A stretch of 64,000 nt of DNA, taken from positions 434,001-498,000 of the forward strand of contig KV748177.1 in NCBI GenBank assembly GCA_001692895.1, in the 5' to 3' direction. Below are positions 1 to 12,269 of the stretch, one piece after another. The notes below the pieces were generated by a model that made no database searches, had not been told where the DNA came from, and saw only the letters and a list, made by a program, of their open reading frames with translations. The DNA is from Cenococcum geophilum 1.58. Its lineage: Eukaryota > Ascomycota > Dothideomycetes > Gloniales > Gloniaceae. The translations under genes were made by a program, and so were the position numbers. Each line of letters begins with the position of its first letter. Positions within the stretch are counted from its first letter, which is position 1.

Positions 1-3000
1 TAAGTATAGCAACTGCGTATAAACGAAAGGCAGAGAAGGTCCGCCTGGTTAATTCGTCAGCACCAGATAGAACGGTTATAGGAGGAATAATAGAGTGGCG
101 AGAAGTGGCCTTGCGTCGGCAAAAGGCGTCCATTTAAGAGTTGCCCCTTAGTCTATATAATTATTTCCTTAAGCCGCGGTATACTAAGCTAGTCTATGGT
201 GCACGGCTAAAGCCAGAACAATTAAAGCGCGTAATCGTAGGGGACCTCTAGCTAAAAGAATAAGAAATCTTTAAGGCCATGTTGTTTAACTAAAAAGAGG
301 CTCTAGTATAGAAGTTCTCTAAAATGGGTCGTGTTAGCAGAGACGTAACTCTACTATTAAAGATTAAGACTATACCGTATAAAGCATAGCAAGTGCCAAA
401 CTTCCCTATACTAAGAGCCCTATAAGGGGAAGTAATAAATATATTATAAGAATAACTAGCTTAAAGGACTCTAGAATATTGCGAAAGCCCGTATAAAAAT
501 CTATGGTTTCTTATAAGCAAAAAGGAACACAAAAAGTACCAGCTAATTAACGCGGCGATAAATATTAACCGAGTAACTATTAGGGACGCAAATCTGCCGC
601 TATATACTGATAAGTTTTCTAAGGAGTTTATAGGGTATAAAGTTATATCTCTAGTAGACTTCTTCTCTAAATATAACCAATTAGAGCTAGATATAGAAAG
701 TAGAAACCTAACGGCCTTTATAATACCTTTAGGACTTTTATAACAAACGACGGTACCTATAAAAGGAACGAATTCAGTAGCCTAGTTTATAAGGACAATT
801 ACTAAGATTCTAGAGCAACACATCCTATATTATGCCTTGCCGTTTCTAGATAATATTATAGTAAAAGGACTATAGATAATATATAATAGAGAAGAGAGCC
901 TTTTAGGCGTACGCAGATACATTTTAGAACACATTATATAGCTAGACGGAGTACTTGCAGATTTAGAACAAGCTAGGTATATAATCTTAGGCGCAAAGTC
1001 TCATTTCTACAAGGACGAGATTGTAGTGGTTAGTTACCGCTATAATAGAAAGGGGCGATATCCAGAAGAGTCAAAAGTCGTAAAGATTATTTACTGGAGA
1101 GATTGCGAAGACGTCATATCTGCCCAAGCCTTTATAGGAGTTATTGTGTATTACTAAATATAGGTAAAAGACTTTATAATAAAGGCAGAGCCAATCTTCC
1201 AACTACTATAAGTAAACGTTCTATTTATATAGGGTATAGAGCAGATAACTACTATAAAGACTCTAAAGCATACAATCACTACTATACCCGCGTTAGTTTA
1301 ACTAGATTATAGTAAGGGGGCTAGGCTAATTATTCTTACCATTAATAGATATAAGAATAGGTGGGGGTGTGGTCTTATACAACTAGACGTATAAGGTCGT
1401 CGCCACCTATATTGATATAAGAGCGGTATCTGGTCTTAAGCGGAGCAGAAGTACAATTTAGGAAAGCTTAAATATCGGGCATTGCTGCATGTATTAAAGA
1501 AGTATCGAGTGTACCTATACGGCGTCCGCTTTACGGTTAAAACGGATACAAATACCTTAGTCGCGTAACTAAATCGTGCTACTACCGATTTACTAGGAGC
1601 CTTAATAACACAATAGCTAGTATAGATTTAGTTATAGGACTTCGATATTAGGCATGTTCTAAGGAAGAAGAATAGCCTAGCTAATAGACTATTATAACGA
1701 CTACTAGATGGCGAACGACCTGATAAGCCGACTGAGGATATTAAAGAGTTTATTAACTATAAGCTAAGTGCTTTAGAATACACGGCTAGCCTAGTTAAAA
1801 TAGAAGCAGGTCTGCTATTAGAAGACTTATATTTAGAGGAATCTTAGAAGATTGTAAAGTGGCTAGTAACCTTACGACGTCCGGAAGAGATAAATACTAA
1901 GGAGTTTAAAAAGTTTAAATGATATGCACTAAAGTTCCTAGTGCGTAATTAACAGCTCTTCCGCTAGTAGTTAAAAAATGTACTAATACAAAGGGTAGTT
2001 AATAACAAGGACGCTTAGTAGGAGATTATTAAAAGCCTTTATAATTAAAGCGGATATTACGGATAAGAGGGAACGTATTAGAGGATCTTAAATCAATATT
2101 AGTGGCCAGGGCTATAGGATTAGATATTATAGTATATTAAGTTATATCTGCAATGCTAGGAACAACAGCCGGAATAGAAAGAAGAAGCAATATACCCTAT
2201 ATAGGAGTCCACCTTATAGCAACAAGTAGCAGTAAATATTACATTTATGCCTTTAAGCTGTCTTAAATTCCGGTACCTAGCTATTACTTAAGAATATATA
2301 TCTAGATAGGTGGAAGCTTGGGCCCTTTAAAATAAGGATATAAAAAATATAGTAAAGTTCCTCTATAAAGATATTATCTGCCAATAGGGAGCATTTGGAC
2401 AGCTCTCTATAGATAGTAGAGGAGAGAATACTAACATTACCGCTACGCTTGTAGAGCTCTACAATATTAAGAGGGTTATAGCTTCCGCTTACTACGCTTA
2501 GGCGTAAGGCTTTATAAAGCAAGGCCATAAACCTATAATAGACGCTTTAGCAAAGATAGATGGCTTATAGCTAGACAATCTTTATACCATTTTATAGGCA
2601 GATAGGACGACTATTAAGCGGCCTATAGGAATGACACTGGTAAGAGTTATATACGGATATAAGCATATCCTTCCTATTAAACTCTATATACCCACTTAAC
2701 AGACGCTGCCTTAGTAAATAGTCCGGACCACTACAGAGCTACTAGCACTTTGTGTAAAGCAGTTTAACCAAAAAGACGCAGATATAAAAGAGGCTATCGC
2801 GCGTACAAGATGACTAAGGGTAGCAAATAAGGAGTACTTTAATAACACCTACCGCATTCGCCAGGACGGATTTAAGGTTAGAGATATAGTTATGCTTTAT
2901 AATATGCAGCTTAAGTAAGACTATTCCAGCAGTCGCAAATTAGATCTAAAATGGCTGGGCCCATTCCGTATACGTAAAAGTCACCCTTATAAAGGATAGT

Positions 3001-3301
3001 ACTTAATTAAGGATCTTAACGGTATACTATTCTGTAATTAAACTCCAGGGAATAGATTAAAAAAGTTCTATTAACGATAGATATCTAAGGTCTACTAGGA
3101 AGACTAGCTTAACTAGTTAGGCGGAACTATACTATAAGAAATAACAGCAGAGCTAGAACCTAAGGAGGATGCTATATAAAATCCACTAGTATCGCAATAC
3201 CGCGTAGTTTAAGAAGTGCGCGTTTTAGAAAGATCGTTTAACAGAATAGAGTATAAAATATTTGACTAGGGGACAGTTAAGTTCTACAGTGGGGGAGGGG
3301 A
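1..3301 (+). mobile_element. Ty3/gypsy element, 3' part of pol (cut by window edge)
   Basis: This is the fossil of a Ty3/gypsy retrotransposon read left to right. Its gag and 5' LTR would lie before base 1. Seen in translation: a reverse transcriptase region at about 550-1040 with the family's fingers and palm blocks, RNase H at about 1320-1700, and an integrase core at about 2380-2700. The integrase C-terminal part follows at about 2860-3080. A purine-rich tract at 3289-3301 precedes a TG dinucleotide at 3302, as expected of the plus-strand primer before a 3' LTR. The domain order RT, RNase H, integrase is that of Ty3/gypsy rather than copia. The element is broken by dozens of changes, mostly stops of the kind RIP produces. 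The family call is firm; the lineage within it is not. Confidence 0.88.
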
Positions 3302-3560
3302 TGTAGATAACAGCTATATAATCCTTTTATTTGCTATATTTCCTAAAGCTTTTTCTATTACGCGTTCTTATTTACTTTTTAGTCAGGAATCTAATGCGTG
3401 TTAACAGTAAGGTAAGGGCAGAAGAATATTTGCGAATAACTATCTAGTATTATTTACTGCAAAGATATCAGTTCCGCTCACCGCCTTTACTAAGCTACTA
3501 GCGATTTTCTATGCCGGGCATAGAAAATTATAATTAGTCTATTTAACAAATAGAGCCGGC
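3302..3560 (+). repeat. Probable 3' LTR of the first gypsy element; right end uncertain
   Basis: The stretch begins with TGTAGATAAC directly after the purine tract of the preceding element, so it should be the 3' LTR. The partner LTR lies outside the window, so the right end cannot be fixed by comparison and I see no clear terminal inverted match or target duplication. A 25-bp palindrome (3504-3528) falls inside or just beyond it. Confidence 0.5.
3504..3528. repeat. 25-bp palindrome, ATTTTCTAT-core-ATAGAAAAT
   Basis: Two 12-base arms, ATTTTCTATGCC and GGCATAGAAAAT, flank a single central base. A sister palindrome of identical architecture lies at 43891-43915 in the 3' part of the copia element. 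The 16 bases after the two copies match apart from transitions and one transversion, so the two sites are homologous rather than coincidental. Confidence 0.85.
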
Positions 3561-3689
3561 AGAACTCCACACCGCTACTAAATTCGGTAAACTATTTAAA
3601 TTAGGAAACCCTATTCAAAACTTTACCTTTTTGCCTTTAATAAACCTTAGAGATAGTTATAATTAACTAAAGTATAAACTAAGCAGAAT

Positions 3690-6600
3690 TAAGAATAATA
3701 GTATACTTATTATATCTTTATCTAGCAGACCACTAGTCCTTTATAAAGGAGCTAAGCAATAGATTAGTAACGTCCTAACGGAAGTCAGAGGCTTCGCGGT
3801 TAATTAGCATTAAGCAGTACTCATCCAAATCTATGACGAGATTTTGCTCTCACGAGAAAACTACGCAGATGCGGCTAGTATAGTAGTTAATTTCATTAAC
3901 CAAGATAATGGACTGCAAGCATCTCTAGGAAAGGACACATTTATATTAATCTTTAAGAACATCTCTAACGTTAGCAAAATAGCTAAAGATTAGAGAAACC
4001 AATATAACAAAGCTAGAGAAACCATCCAAAAGGCATAGGGACAAGATATTCTTAACGGACCGCTAAAATACGCAGTCTCCTATAACTTCCTCTTTGCCGT
4101 CCAAAAGCTTACAATATACCTACTTCCTAAAGTTATAGCAAGAGTTAATGAAGCTCTAATCAACAGGCTCAAACATCTAGGACATAGCATTAAGAACACT
4201 ACTTAACTACAGCTAACCGATTTTGCGCTCGCATCTAAGATATTAGAAAGGCAATATTAGACTAGGTAGTAAATAAGCATAGTTTAAGAAGACACTTAAC
4301 TAGCTTCCTTGTTTTAAATAAGGACCTGCCGCTAAGAAGTAGGAGACTAACTACTATAGGACCAGAGGTCACTAATATCGGAATTAAATAAGCAGGAGAG
4401 AGCTTAGCTCTTATACTATGAATATATTTATAATATACTTCTAACGTAATAAATCCCTTAGCCTTTTAGCTATCAACACCTATTTGAGAAGGAGGCGTCA
4501 GCATCATACCAAGTCCGTCCCAACAAGGATTACCTATATTAGTCAACTCACCTTTATTATCTATAAACGAGAGCATTCTCGCAGCTAGAACGCCTATTAG
4601 CTCGCCCTCGCGGCTACTAGTATCTTCATCAAAAAGGAATCCAAGAAGAGGGCTAACAATTACTTACTCGGAAGTAGGAGGGCTAGGAATAGAATTAATA
4701 TTTAATAAAAACGTTATTAAGCCGGGAGATAATAAGGAGTATATTAAGGAGGCCGCAGATACTATAGCGATACTCCGCGTAAAATAAGGGTGTAACTATA
4801 AGGATAATATGCCCGCTTATCTCAAGGCGTCCCTAAACTAAACTACTAAAATTAAACTAACTAAGGTTATAAAGCTCTTGCGCAGTTAGTATAGGGCAGC
4901 TAGTTTTAATCCAGAGATATACAAGGTCTGCTAAATGCATACGCAAGCCACAGGAGGATGTATAGGTTTAGCGATAAAGGGTCTAAACTATGCCGCACTA
5001 TATTACAAACTCCGTTTAATATATCACACTTATAACCACCTCAGCACTATAAAGACCGATCCCACCACGTACTCTTAGTTTAGAAAGGCTTATAAACCTC
5101 CAGTTCCGTCTAATTCCTTAGGACCGTATAAGTTTATTTATAACACAGCGCTAAGGTTTTCATATAATAGAGAGGCTTTACTTAATTAGATAATATCACT
5201 AAAAGACCAAAAAGTGTAGCAGTGAGAAGGATCTATAATTTTAAATGTGTTTAGATAGTAGTGGGATTCTAGTATCTCGGCAATAATTAATAAGGAAATG
5301 CGTATATACCGCCACCATTAGCGTCTAATCAATAGGCGGCCAAATTACGGCTAGTTAAGAATAATAGTCTACGGTCTCTGCCAATAGCTAATAAGACAAG
5401 ACCCTTAGTATTATTATCTCTATTACGCCCTCAGACCTAATAGCTAGTAGCAACTCATTTCCTACCCTTATTATGCAAAATTCGCAGTTAAAGGAGACTC
5501 TACAGCTTTCCGCCACATTAATATCAATATTCCCTCGCTCCTTAAAAGTAGACGCGGTACTAACATAATCTAAGAGAGCATTTCTCTAAATAATAAGACT
5601 AAGGATAACTATATAATTATCCTACCCGGCATATATTACTACCTAAAATTATAGTAGGAGGATCTTAAGGCGCAAGAATTAACTAAGGGCGATAGATTCG
5701 TTTATAAGATCTCTAACTAAGACTAGATTACTAAAGACGTAGAAAAGTATACAACCGACTAGGTAGCTCAGCTATATAAAAAAGGAAATATACGCATAAC
5801 CATACCTTACCTTCCTTATAGAGCGAAAGGACCTTTAACTAAAACCTAGCGAACAATACTACCATAGTTTATTAGTATTTAGGACAATTATAATAACCTT
5901 AAGGTCACTAAAGGAGGTACTTAGGCAGAGTTGGCAGATACGCACTAAGACTTAAGAGCGCCGCCCTATACGCCGTCTGGACATGCCAATCTCTATAGCA
6001 TAATTCTATATCACTTCCCTACAGCAGTTAAGCTTATAGCTGCCAGCGCTCTATCTAATACCCTTCTCAGTAAACAACAATAGGATTCTCCAGCAGTAGT
6101 TTAAGATTGTGACCTTCTTCTCAATAGCAACGGGAACGAAGTTAGGAAATAGATGCATTCCTACCGTCTTAGGGCTATTAAGAATTATAAAGATGCGTTT
6201 AAGCTAATACGTGCGACTAAGATGGAATGCTTTAATAGCCGCTCTTACTTCTACTATATTAATAATAAAATCAATCCTTTAGCTATTACAGTAGATCTAA
6301 GTAGAGTACCCCTAGTTATTATAGAAGGATAGAGTTATATGGAGTTACCTAAGGAATTATAGGACAGAACTAAGCAAATGGAAGGGCGCGAAAGAGCCAT
6401 ATTATCTAAGAGCCGCTAGTTTAAAGTCTCTCTTACTGCTTAGCTAAGTAGACGAAAATGGTCTCATTTAACTAGAACGGAGTCTCCTCATTCGCTATCT
6501 TGGGTTTATAGTAAGGGCAAGAAACGTATACAATTACCTACCGTACCTTTATTTTAAAAATAAGGAGTTTTAGAGTTTCGGAAGTCGTTAGGGGACAACA

Positions 6601-6800
6601 ACTTAGGTAGGAGAGGTATATAGTAGTATAATTTGGCCCCTAGATTTAACATCTAGATTGGGCATAGCTTTAAGAGAGCCTAGGCCTTATATAAGTTATA
6701 TAGATCGGTCTAGAGCCCTTAAAGTCTTCAATAACTTAGATAAGTAAGACGGACACATAATACACTCTTTTCTTTCTTTTTTACTGCCTGTTCTACTAAC
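3690..6800 (+). pseudogene. Long coding fossil, possible 2-oxoglutarate/Fe(II) dioxygenase-like protein
   Basis: A nearly continuous plus-strand frame of about 1,000 codons, interrupted by many TAG/TAA stops. Its start is not visible. The frame stays readable past 6588 towards about 6800. I do not recognise the gene with certainty. The segment FRHINININPSLL (HxN at 5514-5522) is followed about 100 residues later by IRITIPYLPYRAKGP (Tyr codon 5817-5819). If the Asn and Tyr are mutated Asp and His, both single RIP-type transitions, this would resemble the HxD...H iron ligands of a 2-oxoglutarate dioxygenase. Between them lie NIIQESISL and IILPGIY, which look like conserved strands. The preceding half (from 3830) has no domain I can name. 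The gene may be cargo of a mobile element or a multicopy fungal gene. It could equally be an unrelated repetitive family. Confidence 0.4.
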
Positions 6801-7484
6801 TAATTACAATTAACTAACCGACTAACCGACTGACTGACAGACAGATAGACAGCACTGTGACTTTCCTATCTTAGAGAGGTCGTACCCTCCCACACTAGAT
6901 ACTGCTTTCCCGATTTGGCCGTTGGCGTATAGATAATATTTATTAAGGCCTATTCCTAAAGGGCAGCCGTCTAAATTAGATATAAGGCTTCCTCCGTAGA
7001 GGTAGTAGAGGAAGCAGTAGAAGCTGTAGTGGAAGCTAAGGAAGAGGAGTAGATTTAAGAATCTTGTTAAGAATATTATTAAAGTTAAACTAAGTATCTA
7101 ATATTTTAATAAGCTTGTAGGCAAAGCTATAGGTTAATTAAATCTAGCTGTTTTTTAAAAGGGAAGGTAATATATAGACACTGATCTAATTATAGTAGTG
7201 AATAATAGAGAGCTAGTATGGAAGAGCAAAGCCTTAGGCTAACACTAAAAGATAATACTTAATTAAGTATTATAAGGGGAATGGGACTAGATAAGTTACG
7301 CCAGAAAGGTAGAAGAATAACTAGAGGGTAAGTTGGATTTTTTTAAAATAAGGTTAAAGCCTAGGTTGCTTCTGTAATATATATAACCCTAAGCCCCCTA
7401 TATATAATAAGAAATGAACTAAAATAACTAAGGAGTATTCCACACTACTATATTACTACCCCTACCTAAAACGTTGTCCCCTAA
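6588..7484. repeat. Inverted repeat pair of about 50 bp enclosing about 0.8 kb
   Basis: The left arm starts TTAGGGGACAAC at 6588. The right arm ends GTTGTCCCCTAA at 7484. Similarity continues inward for about 50 bases, to roughly 6636 and 7436, with mostly transition differences. No target duplication is visible outside the arms. This could be a small terminal-inverted-repeat element. It could also be two convergent copies of one coding 3' end, because the left arm is readable in the frame of the preceding gene (LGDNNLGRRG) and the right arm reads LGDNVLGRG on the minus strand. The interior holds short fragments that look coding (about 6950-7400, plus) but nothing I can name. Confidence 0.45.
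6812..6852. repeat. Degenerate tetranucleotide tract (AACCGACTGACTGACAGACAG)
   Basis: A short simple-sequence tract of AACY, GACT and GACA units with little RIP damage. It lies in a gene-free stretch (6800-7000). Confidence 0.7.
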
Positions 7485-7771
7485 TGTTTTTTTATAGACC
7501 CTATTTAGTAGATAAGGAACGCTTAAGAATAGAAAAAAATAACCTAACACCTAGTACACCTTTAACTCCTCTAAAGCTGCCTATACCTCTTCCCCATTTA
7601 TCGCCTCTATTTTATACTATTTACGCCTTTTGCCTTAAGCTCTATATTTATATTATCCTGCGTATTAATAATACTAACCTAGAGTTTTAAAGACACCTTT
7701 TTACAGACAGCATTTATTTCTGCTTATATTGTCTTCTATATAGGAGGTTAAAAAACACTGGAATTAATCAT

Positions 7772-10726
7772 CTATTCTTCTAAAGTAGTACCCTTTTTTG
7801 AAATTAGTAAAGGCGTTAGGCGGTGTAATACTGCTGGCTTATTAATATTCTCTAAAGCATTAATAAATGCTGGTAAATGTTTAGAAGTAGTATTTCGGAA
7901 GCTATCTTCTTTAAGCTTACTTATATCCTTTAGCTCCCGGTCAATTTTTATAGGCGCTACCTTATTATTAAATATATTAGGACTAAGGTTTAGCGCAGTA
8001 ATCCTAGCGCCCTAAGGCGTAATAGCCCTAGCCTCGCCTTTAGAATAGCTTTTAGAACTATAATCGGTTAGTAGGGGAGCGCGAGAAGTTATACTAGCTG
8101 GGTTATGTTTATATTCTAGATCTGAAACCAAGTTTTTAGGATATTCTAGGTTATCTATAGGACGCTTACGCCCTTATTCTTTTGCTAAAAAGTAAGACTT
8201 TACCCTAAATACCTCTTGCTTAAATTTCTCTAGCTCTCTAAAGCTTTTATAAACAGCCTTAGTAATATATATTCTATATCTTTCCTAAAATACTTTATAT
8301 TTATTATTTAATAAAAGATCTAGGATTAACTATTGCTCTCTTCTTACTTAAGGGTTGTCCTATAAAAGTCTCCTAACTAAAGTATTTAAAACAGCGCTCT
8401 TTGCCTATAGCTATATATAGGCCGGAAACTTATATAGAGGAGCGTTAAAAATAGGTTTACTAGTAGGGGTTAAAACCGTGGGAAAAGCGTCTAGATTTAT
8501 CTATATAACGGCCTACTAGCTCTTAAGCCTAGGAATCTCCAATCTCTTAGTATTTAGTAGGATTGCGATTAAGTCTGGTATAATAATTAAGCGACTTAAT
8601 ATTGCTTAAGAGGCTCCTTATACAATAGTAGCTTTTATAAACCGTATTTTACTAGTCCTTAACATAATAGGCATCTAGTTAAGCTTAAACTTCTTAGCAT
8701 TAGCTTTAGTCTAGGCAGTTTCCATATTCTTAATACGCCCTCTACTATTAAGTTCCCTATATTCTTAAAGTAAGCCTACCTATTCTGGTATATACTAATA
8801 TATACCGGGTAGGAACTCTACGCAAGACTAACTCCCCTTATTAATTAAGGAGATATAAGAACGAAGCCAGCTTTCTCTAGAATTTAGTCCTCCTTTATAT
8901 ACTTATAGAAGGTTAATTTCCAAGTTCCGCTTTTTAGGGAGATGGCTACTAAGGAACTAGAGTGTATAGCTTAGATATACAATAAAACGAGTAGCGCTAT
9001 TGGCGCGTAAAGCCACTGTATGCTAGTAGTGCTCTAGATCTATCCAAACTGCCTATTATAGTAGAGAATAGTATATAGTCTAAAGGATACTGCTATTTTT
9101 CTCTTTAGCGGTCTTACGTAAATGATGCGTATATATATTAAACTCCTCTTTAAAAATATCTAGAATCCTAGTATCTTTCTACTATTTAAATAAATCGGCC
9201 TAGTGGATTCTAAGTAAGTCCTATTCTATTTCCCCTTTTAAGCCTAATATAAGCTTCCTTAACCCTATATAATCTACTTAATAATTACTAGGTCGTATAG
9301 TAGAATAAGTGTAAATCCTAAGACTATTGTTTGCATGCTTAGGATAACTATCCCTTTTAAACTAAAAATAAGAGCTTTTGGCTGTCTGGAGAATATTAAT
9401 AGTATTATAGTTCTTAGAGACTAAGTGAATTTATAAATATAAATTTATAGAGGAAGCACTAGCATTTAGTCCTAGTAATCCTGCTATTTTTTAAAGATAT
9501 ATCTAGCATAGCGCGCGGACTTCTGTCCTATTTCCTTACTAGGCTATAATAAACTATTATAAGATAGAAGAAACACCGCCTTTTAATTCTTTCTTTAAAT
9601 TAAGAGCCTTTATTAATTTAACTAGCGTTTTAGAATAGTACGAGTATTTTATTTTTTATTTCGGCTGTAGTTTCCTAACAATTACCTCTTTATTAGCTTT
9701 AGTAATTATAACTACTTTTCCCTTTTATTTAGTAGCTTTATTAGAAGCTAAAGGTTCTATAAGTCCTATTTTTAGCTTTTTTCTAGGAGATTTCTTAGAA
9801 GCTTTTCTAGCCTTACGTTTCTATGAGGAGCTAGCAATAAAGATATCCTCTAAAGACGTAGATTTATTAGATTTAGAGTCCTCTTTATTAGCTTTAGGAA
9901 CCTTACCTCTAAATAGAAATATACTGCGTAGTATCTTTATGTTTAAGCCTTTAACCTTTTTAAAAGGTACTAATAGAGGTCCTAGAGTAACTGGCTCTAG
10001 TGTAAATCCCTCTCCTCTAGCTTTAACGGTTAAGGCTAGTACTAAAAGCTTATAGCCCTAGCTTAGATAATAGGCGAGCCTCTATTTTTTAACTAGCTCT
10101 TTATTAACTTCTAGTCCGAATTAATAAGTATTAAGGAAATCTAAGGGTGTTAGGTATAAAGTCCTTAAGATCCTGGCCTTTAAGAGTTTTAGGCGGTTTA
10201 GTATTATATTATTAACTATCTTTAATATATTCTCTCTGGCGATCTCGCTCTTTTTAGCTTAATTAATAAGGATATAAATGCTTTTTAGTGCGTAATATAT
10301 ATAGAAGAGCTTATAGGGACCTTCTAAAAGTTCCTTTCCCTATTCCTTCTTAACTATATCCCGTACCGTCTTAATCTTATTAATCTTATAAGTAATCTTA
10401 GAAAGCTTCTTAATATCTATAAAGGTATTTTTCTACTCTTTACTTTCTAAGTTTTCTTTAAGCTCTCCATCCTTTTTAATCTTAATTATAGTATTTCCCG
10501 TAGCCTTAACTATATTATACTCCTGGTTTAAAATAACCTGCGTTAAACTATAATAAATATTTACGCGCTAATTAACTAGGTGGCTTTAGGTAGCTTTAAG
10601 GATAACCTTTATTATCTGCGCCTTTCCTTAGTATACGAGGGCTATTAACCGGATAGTGGGAGGTAGAGGCGTAGGAGGCAGAGGCGGCGGCCTTCCTTTT
10701 AAGCGGAGTTCTATAGTTCTAGGCAT
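7772..10726 (-). pseudogene. 985-codon fossil frame of unknown function
   Basis: A candidate start codon at 10726-10724 (MPRTIELRLKGRPPP...) and a stop at 7774-7772 (...SKKGTTLEE) lie in the same frame, exactly 985 codons apart. Many in-frame TAG/TAA codons lie between them, the pattern RIP gives without net frameshift. Visible features are a proline-rich N-terminus (about residues 10-22), a Lys-rich basic stretch near 9770-9860 (KRKARKASKKSPRKKLKIG), which could be a nuclear localisation signal, and a mostly helical, charged remainder. I do not recognise any catalytic motif. It could be a transposon accessory gene or a duplicated host gene. Neighbours are all repeats: an inverted-repeat pair on the left and a gypsy remnant on the right. 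Confidence 0.5.
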
Positions 10727-10841
10727 TTTTATAGTAAAATTCTATATAGGTAACAGGTAATTTAAGAGAAGGGTAATAATAGTGTTTCTTAACGTAAAGA
10801 AAGGTAAATAGGCGCGTATAATTAAATAAGATAGAGTAACG

Positions 10842-10867
10842 GGATAATAGGATAATAGGATAATAGG
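10842..10867. repeat. 8-bp tandem repeat (GGATAATA)n
   Basis: Three perfect copies of GGATAATA plus a partial copy. They lie just upstream of the candidate start of the minus-strand 985-codon frame, in the 10727-11560 stretch where I see no gene. Confidence 0.8.
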
Positions 10868-10931
10868 AAGTTAAAATAAAGATCTTGTGGTATTTACTAA
10901 AAAGATAAATTAAAATGGTTATTACGTGAAA

Positions 10932-10987
10932 TCTTAAGATGTTAAGGAACTTTGACCGCTAGTTAAAGTTATCTAATTAGTTAGATT
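10932..10987. repeat. 56-bp module shared with the copia 3' region
   Basis: This segment aligns without gaps to 43803-43858 inside the copia element, with seven differences by eye, five of them transitions. The conserved core includes GTTAAAGTTA and TAATTAGTTAGATT. No coding remnant is attached here. It may be a fragment of a copia 3' end or a separate small element present in both places. Confidence 0.75.
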
Positions 10988-11559
10988 TTTCTTACTAAGA
11001 CATTTATATAACAATAACTTTAATATTAACTATTTTTTAAAAGAATAAATAAGACTTAGATAATGCCTAACTCTAACCTCCGGTATACTTAACTAAGACT
11101 TTTTAAAGTAAAGTAGCTCTTCTCTTAACTTAAAAGGAAATAAAAATGTTAATTTAAAAATTATAGAACGTAAAAATGTAAAATACTTATAAGAGATAGT
11201 TATTAGTAATAAAGGTAGAAGGAAAAAAACTATACGTGTAGTTATTTCTTATAAAAGTAGTTATTAAGATAAAGGATTTAAAACTAGCTTTAAAGAGCTA
11301 AACTCTTTTCCTAATTCCTTATGCTAGTAGGATAAGGTAGGAGTATAGTAGAAGACTCTAATCCTTATAGTTGCTTTGCGTATTTATTATAGAGGTAAAA
11401 AGAAGAAAGTAAACAAGTTACTGCTTATAGTAATAGGTGTCCTAAGTAACAGCCTGTTTATAGAAGAATCTTTATAGAAGACTGCCTTTTTAGTAGGGTT
11501 GTGTAATCCTTAAGACGCGGTAAGATTATGGTGTAGTTAGAAGGAAGAAACGCTACTAT

Positions 11560-12200
11560 AGCCTCCTCTTTAGGTGCTTCTTCTTCTATAAAGACTTCTT
11601 CTATATTATAGTTGCTTTTATTTATACAGTCTTCTGGTCTAATCCCCTTAGGATCTTATATACAAAACCGTTTCGACCAATTCCTATATAGGGTGCCTCC
11701 TATTTTAGTGCTATTGAGGTTTTTAATTTTATAGAACCCTTTTTCTAATAACCTTTTAATTTAGAGGGGGCCCTGCTATTTTAGCTGTAGCTTTTGCCAT
11801 TATAATATATCCTTTACCTTCTTCGCATCCTATACTGGCATAAGCTCTCTAAGCTTAAGCTTACTTTTATAGGTATTTTTTGTCTTATTAAAGTATTCTT
11901 TATTAGCTAGATAATAGCCGCGTATAGAATACTAGAACTAGATAGGAAGTTTATAAAATTAGGTATTAAGTGTAGCTCTATTAAGTAAGGTATTAATTAG
12001 TATTATCTTAGACTTATCTGCGTTAATATTATTAAGGCCTTCTACTATAGGAATACGCCCTTACAGCTTTGTATTAAAGCTATTAATAAGCGAGTTATAG
12101 TAAGTTAGTTGCTTTAGGATTCTTTGCTTTTTAGCTCTAGAAGGTTCTAATTATAATAAGGTTGATTTAGAAGGTAGCTTTATAAGCTATCCTTCCTTTA
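11560..12200 (-). mobile_element. Ty3/gypsy integrase C-terminal remnant
   Basis: On the minus strand the stretch 12000-11650 reads like the region after a Ty3 integrase core. A YFNKTKNTY-type segment is followed by a small beta-rich block (KGFYKIKNLN) and a GGTLYRNWSKRF motif, which matches the GTxLxGxxxxxxLKRF-type end of gypsy integrases. A short acidic tail follows to about 11560. No reverse transcriptase, LTR or target duplication is visible nearby, so this is a broken fragment. It directly follows the end of a DUF6589 gene. From 10868 to 11560 I see only AT-rich mutated sequence apart from the shared module at 10932-10987. Confidence 0.6.
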
Positions 12201-12269
12201 AACCCCTAGAGAGCCTCTAGGTTCCAATATTAATAATATCCTTATAGCTAAGGTAACTCTTTTATCCGC

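Noticed and set aside
7484-7690. 68-codon open frame on the plus strand
   Set aside because: Low-complexity Leu/Pro/Tyr composition and no motif. It lies between two fossils in AT-rich DNA.
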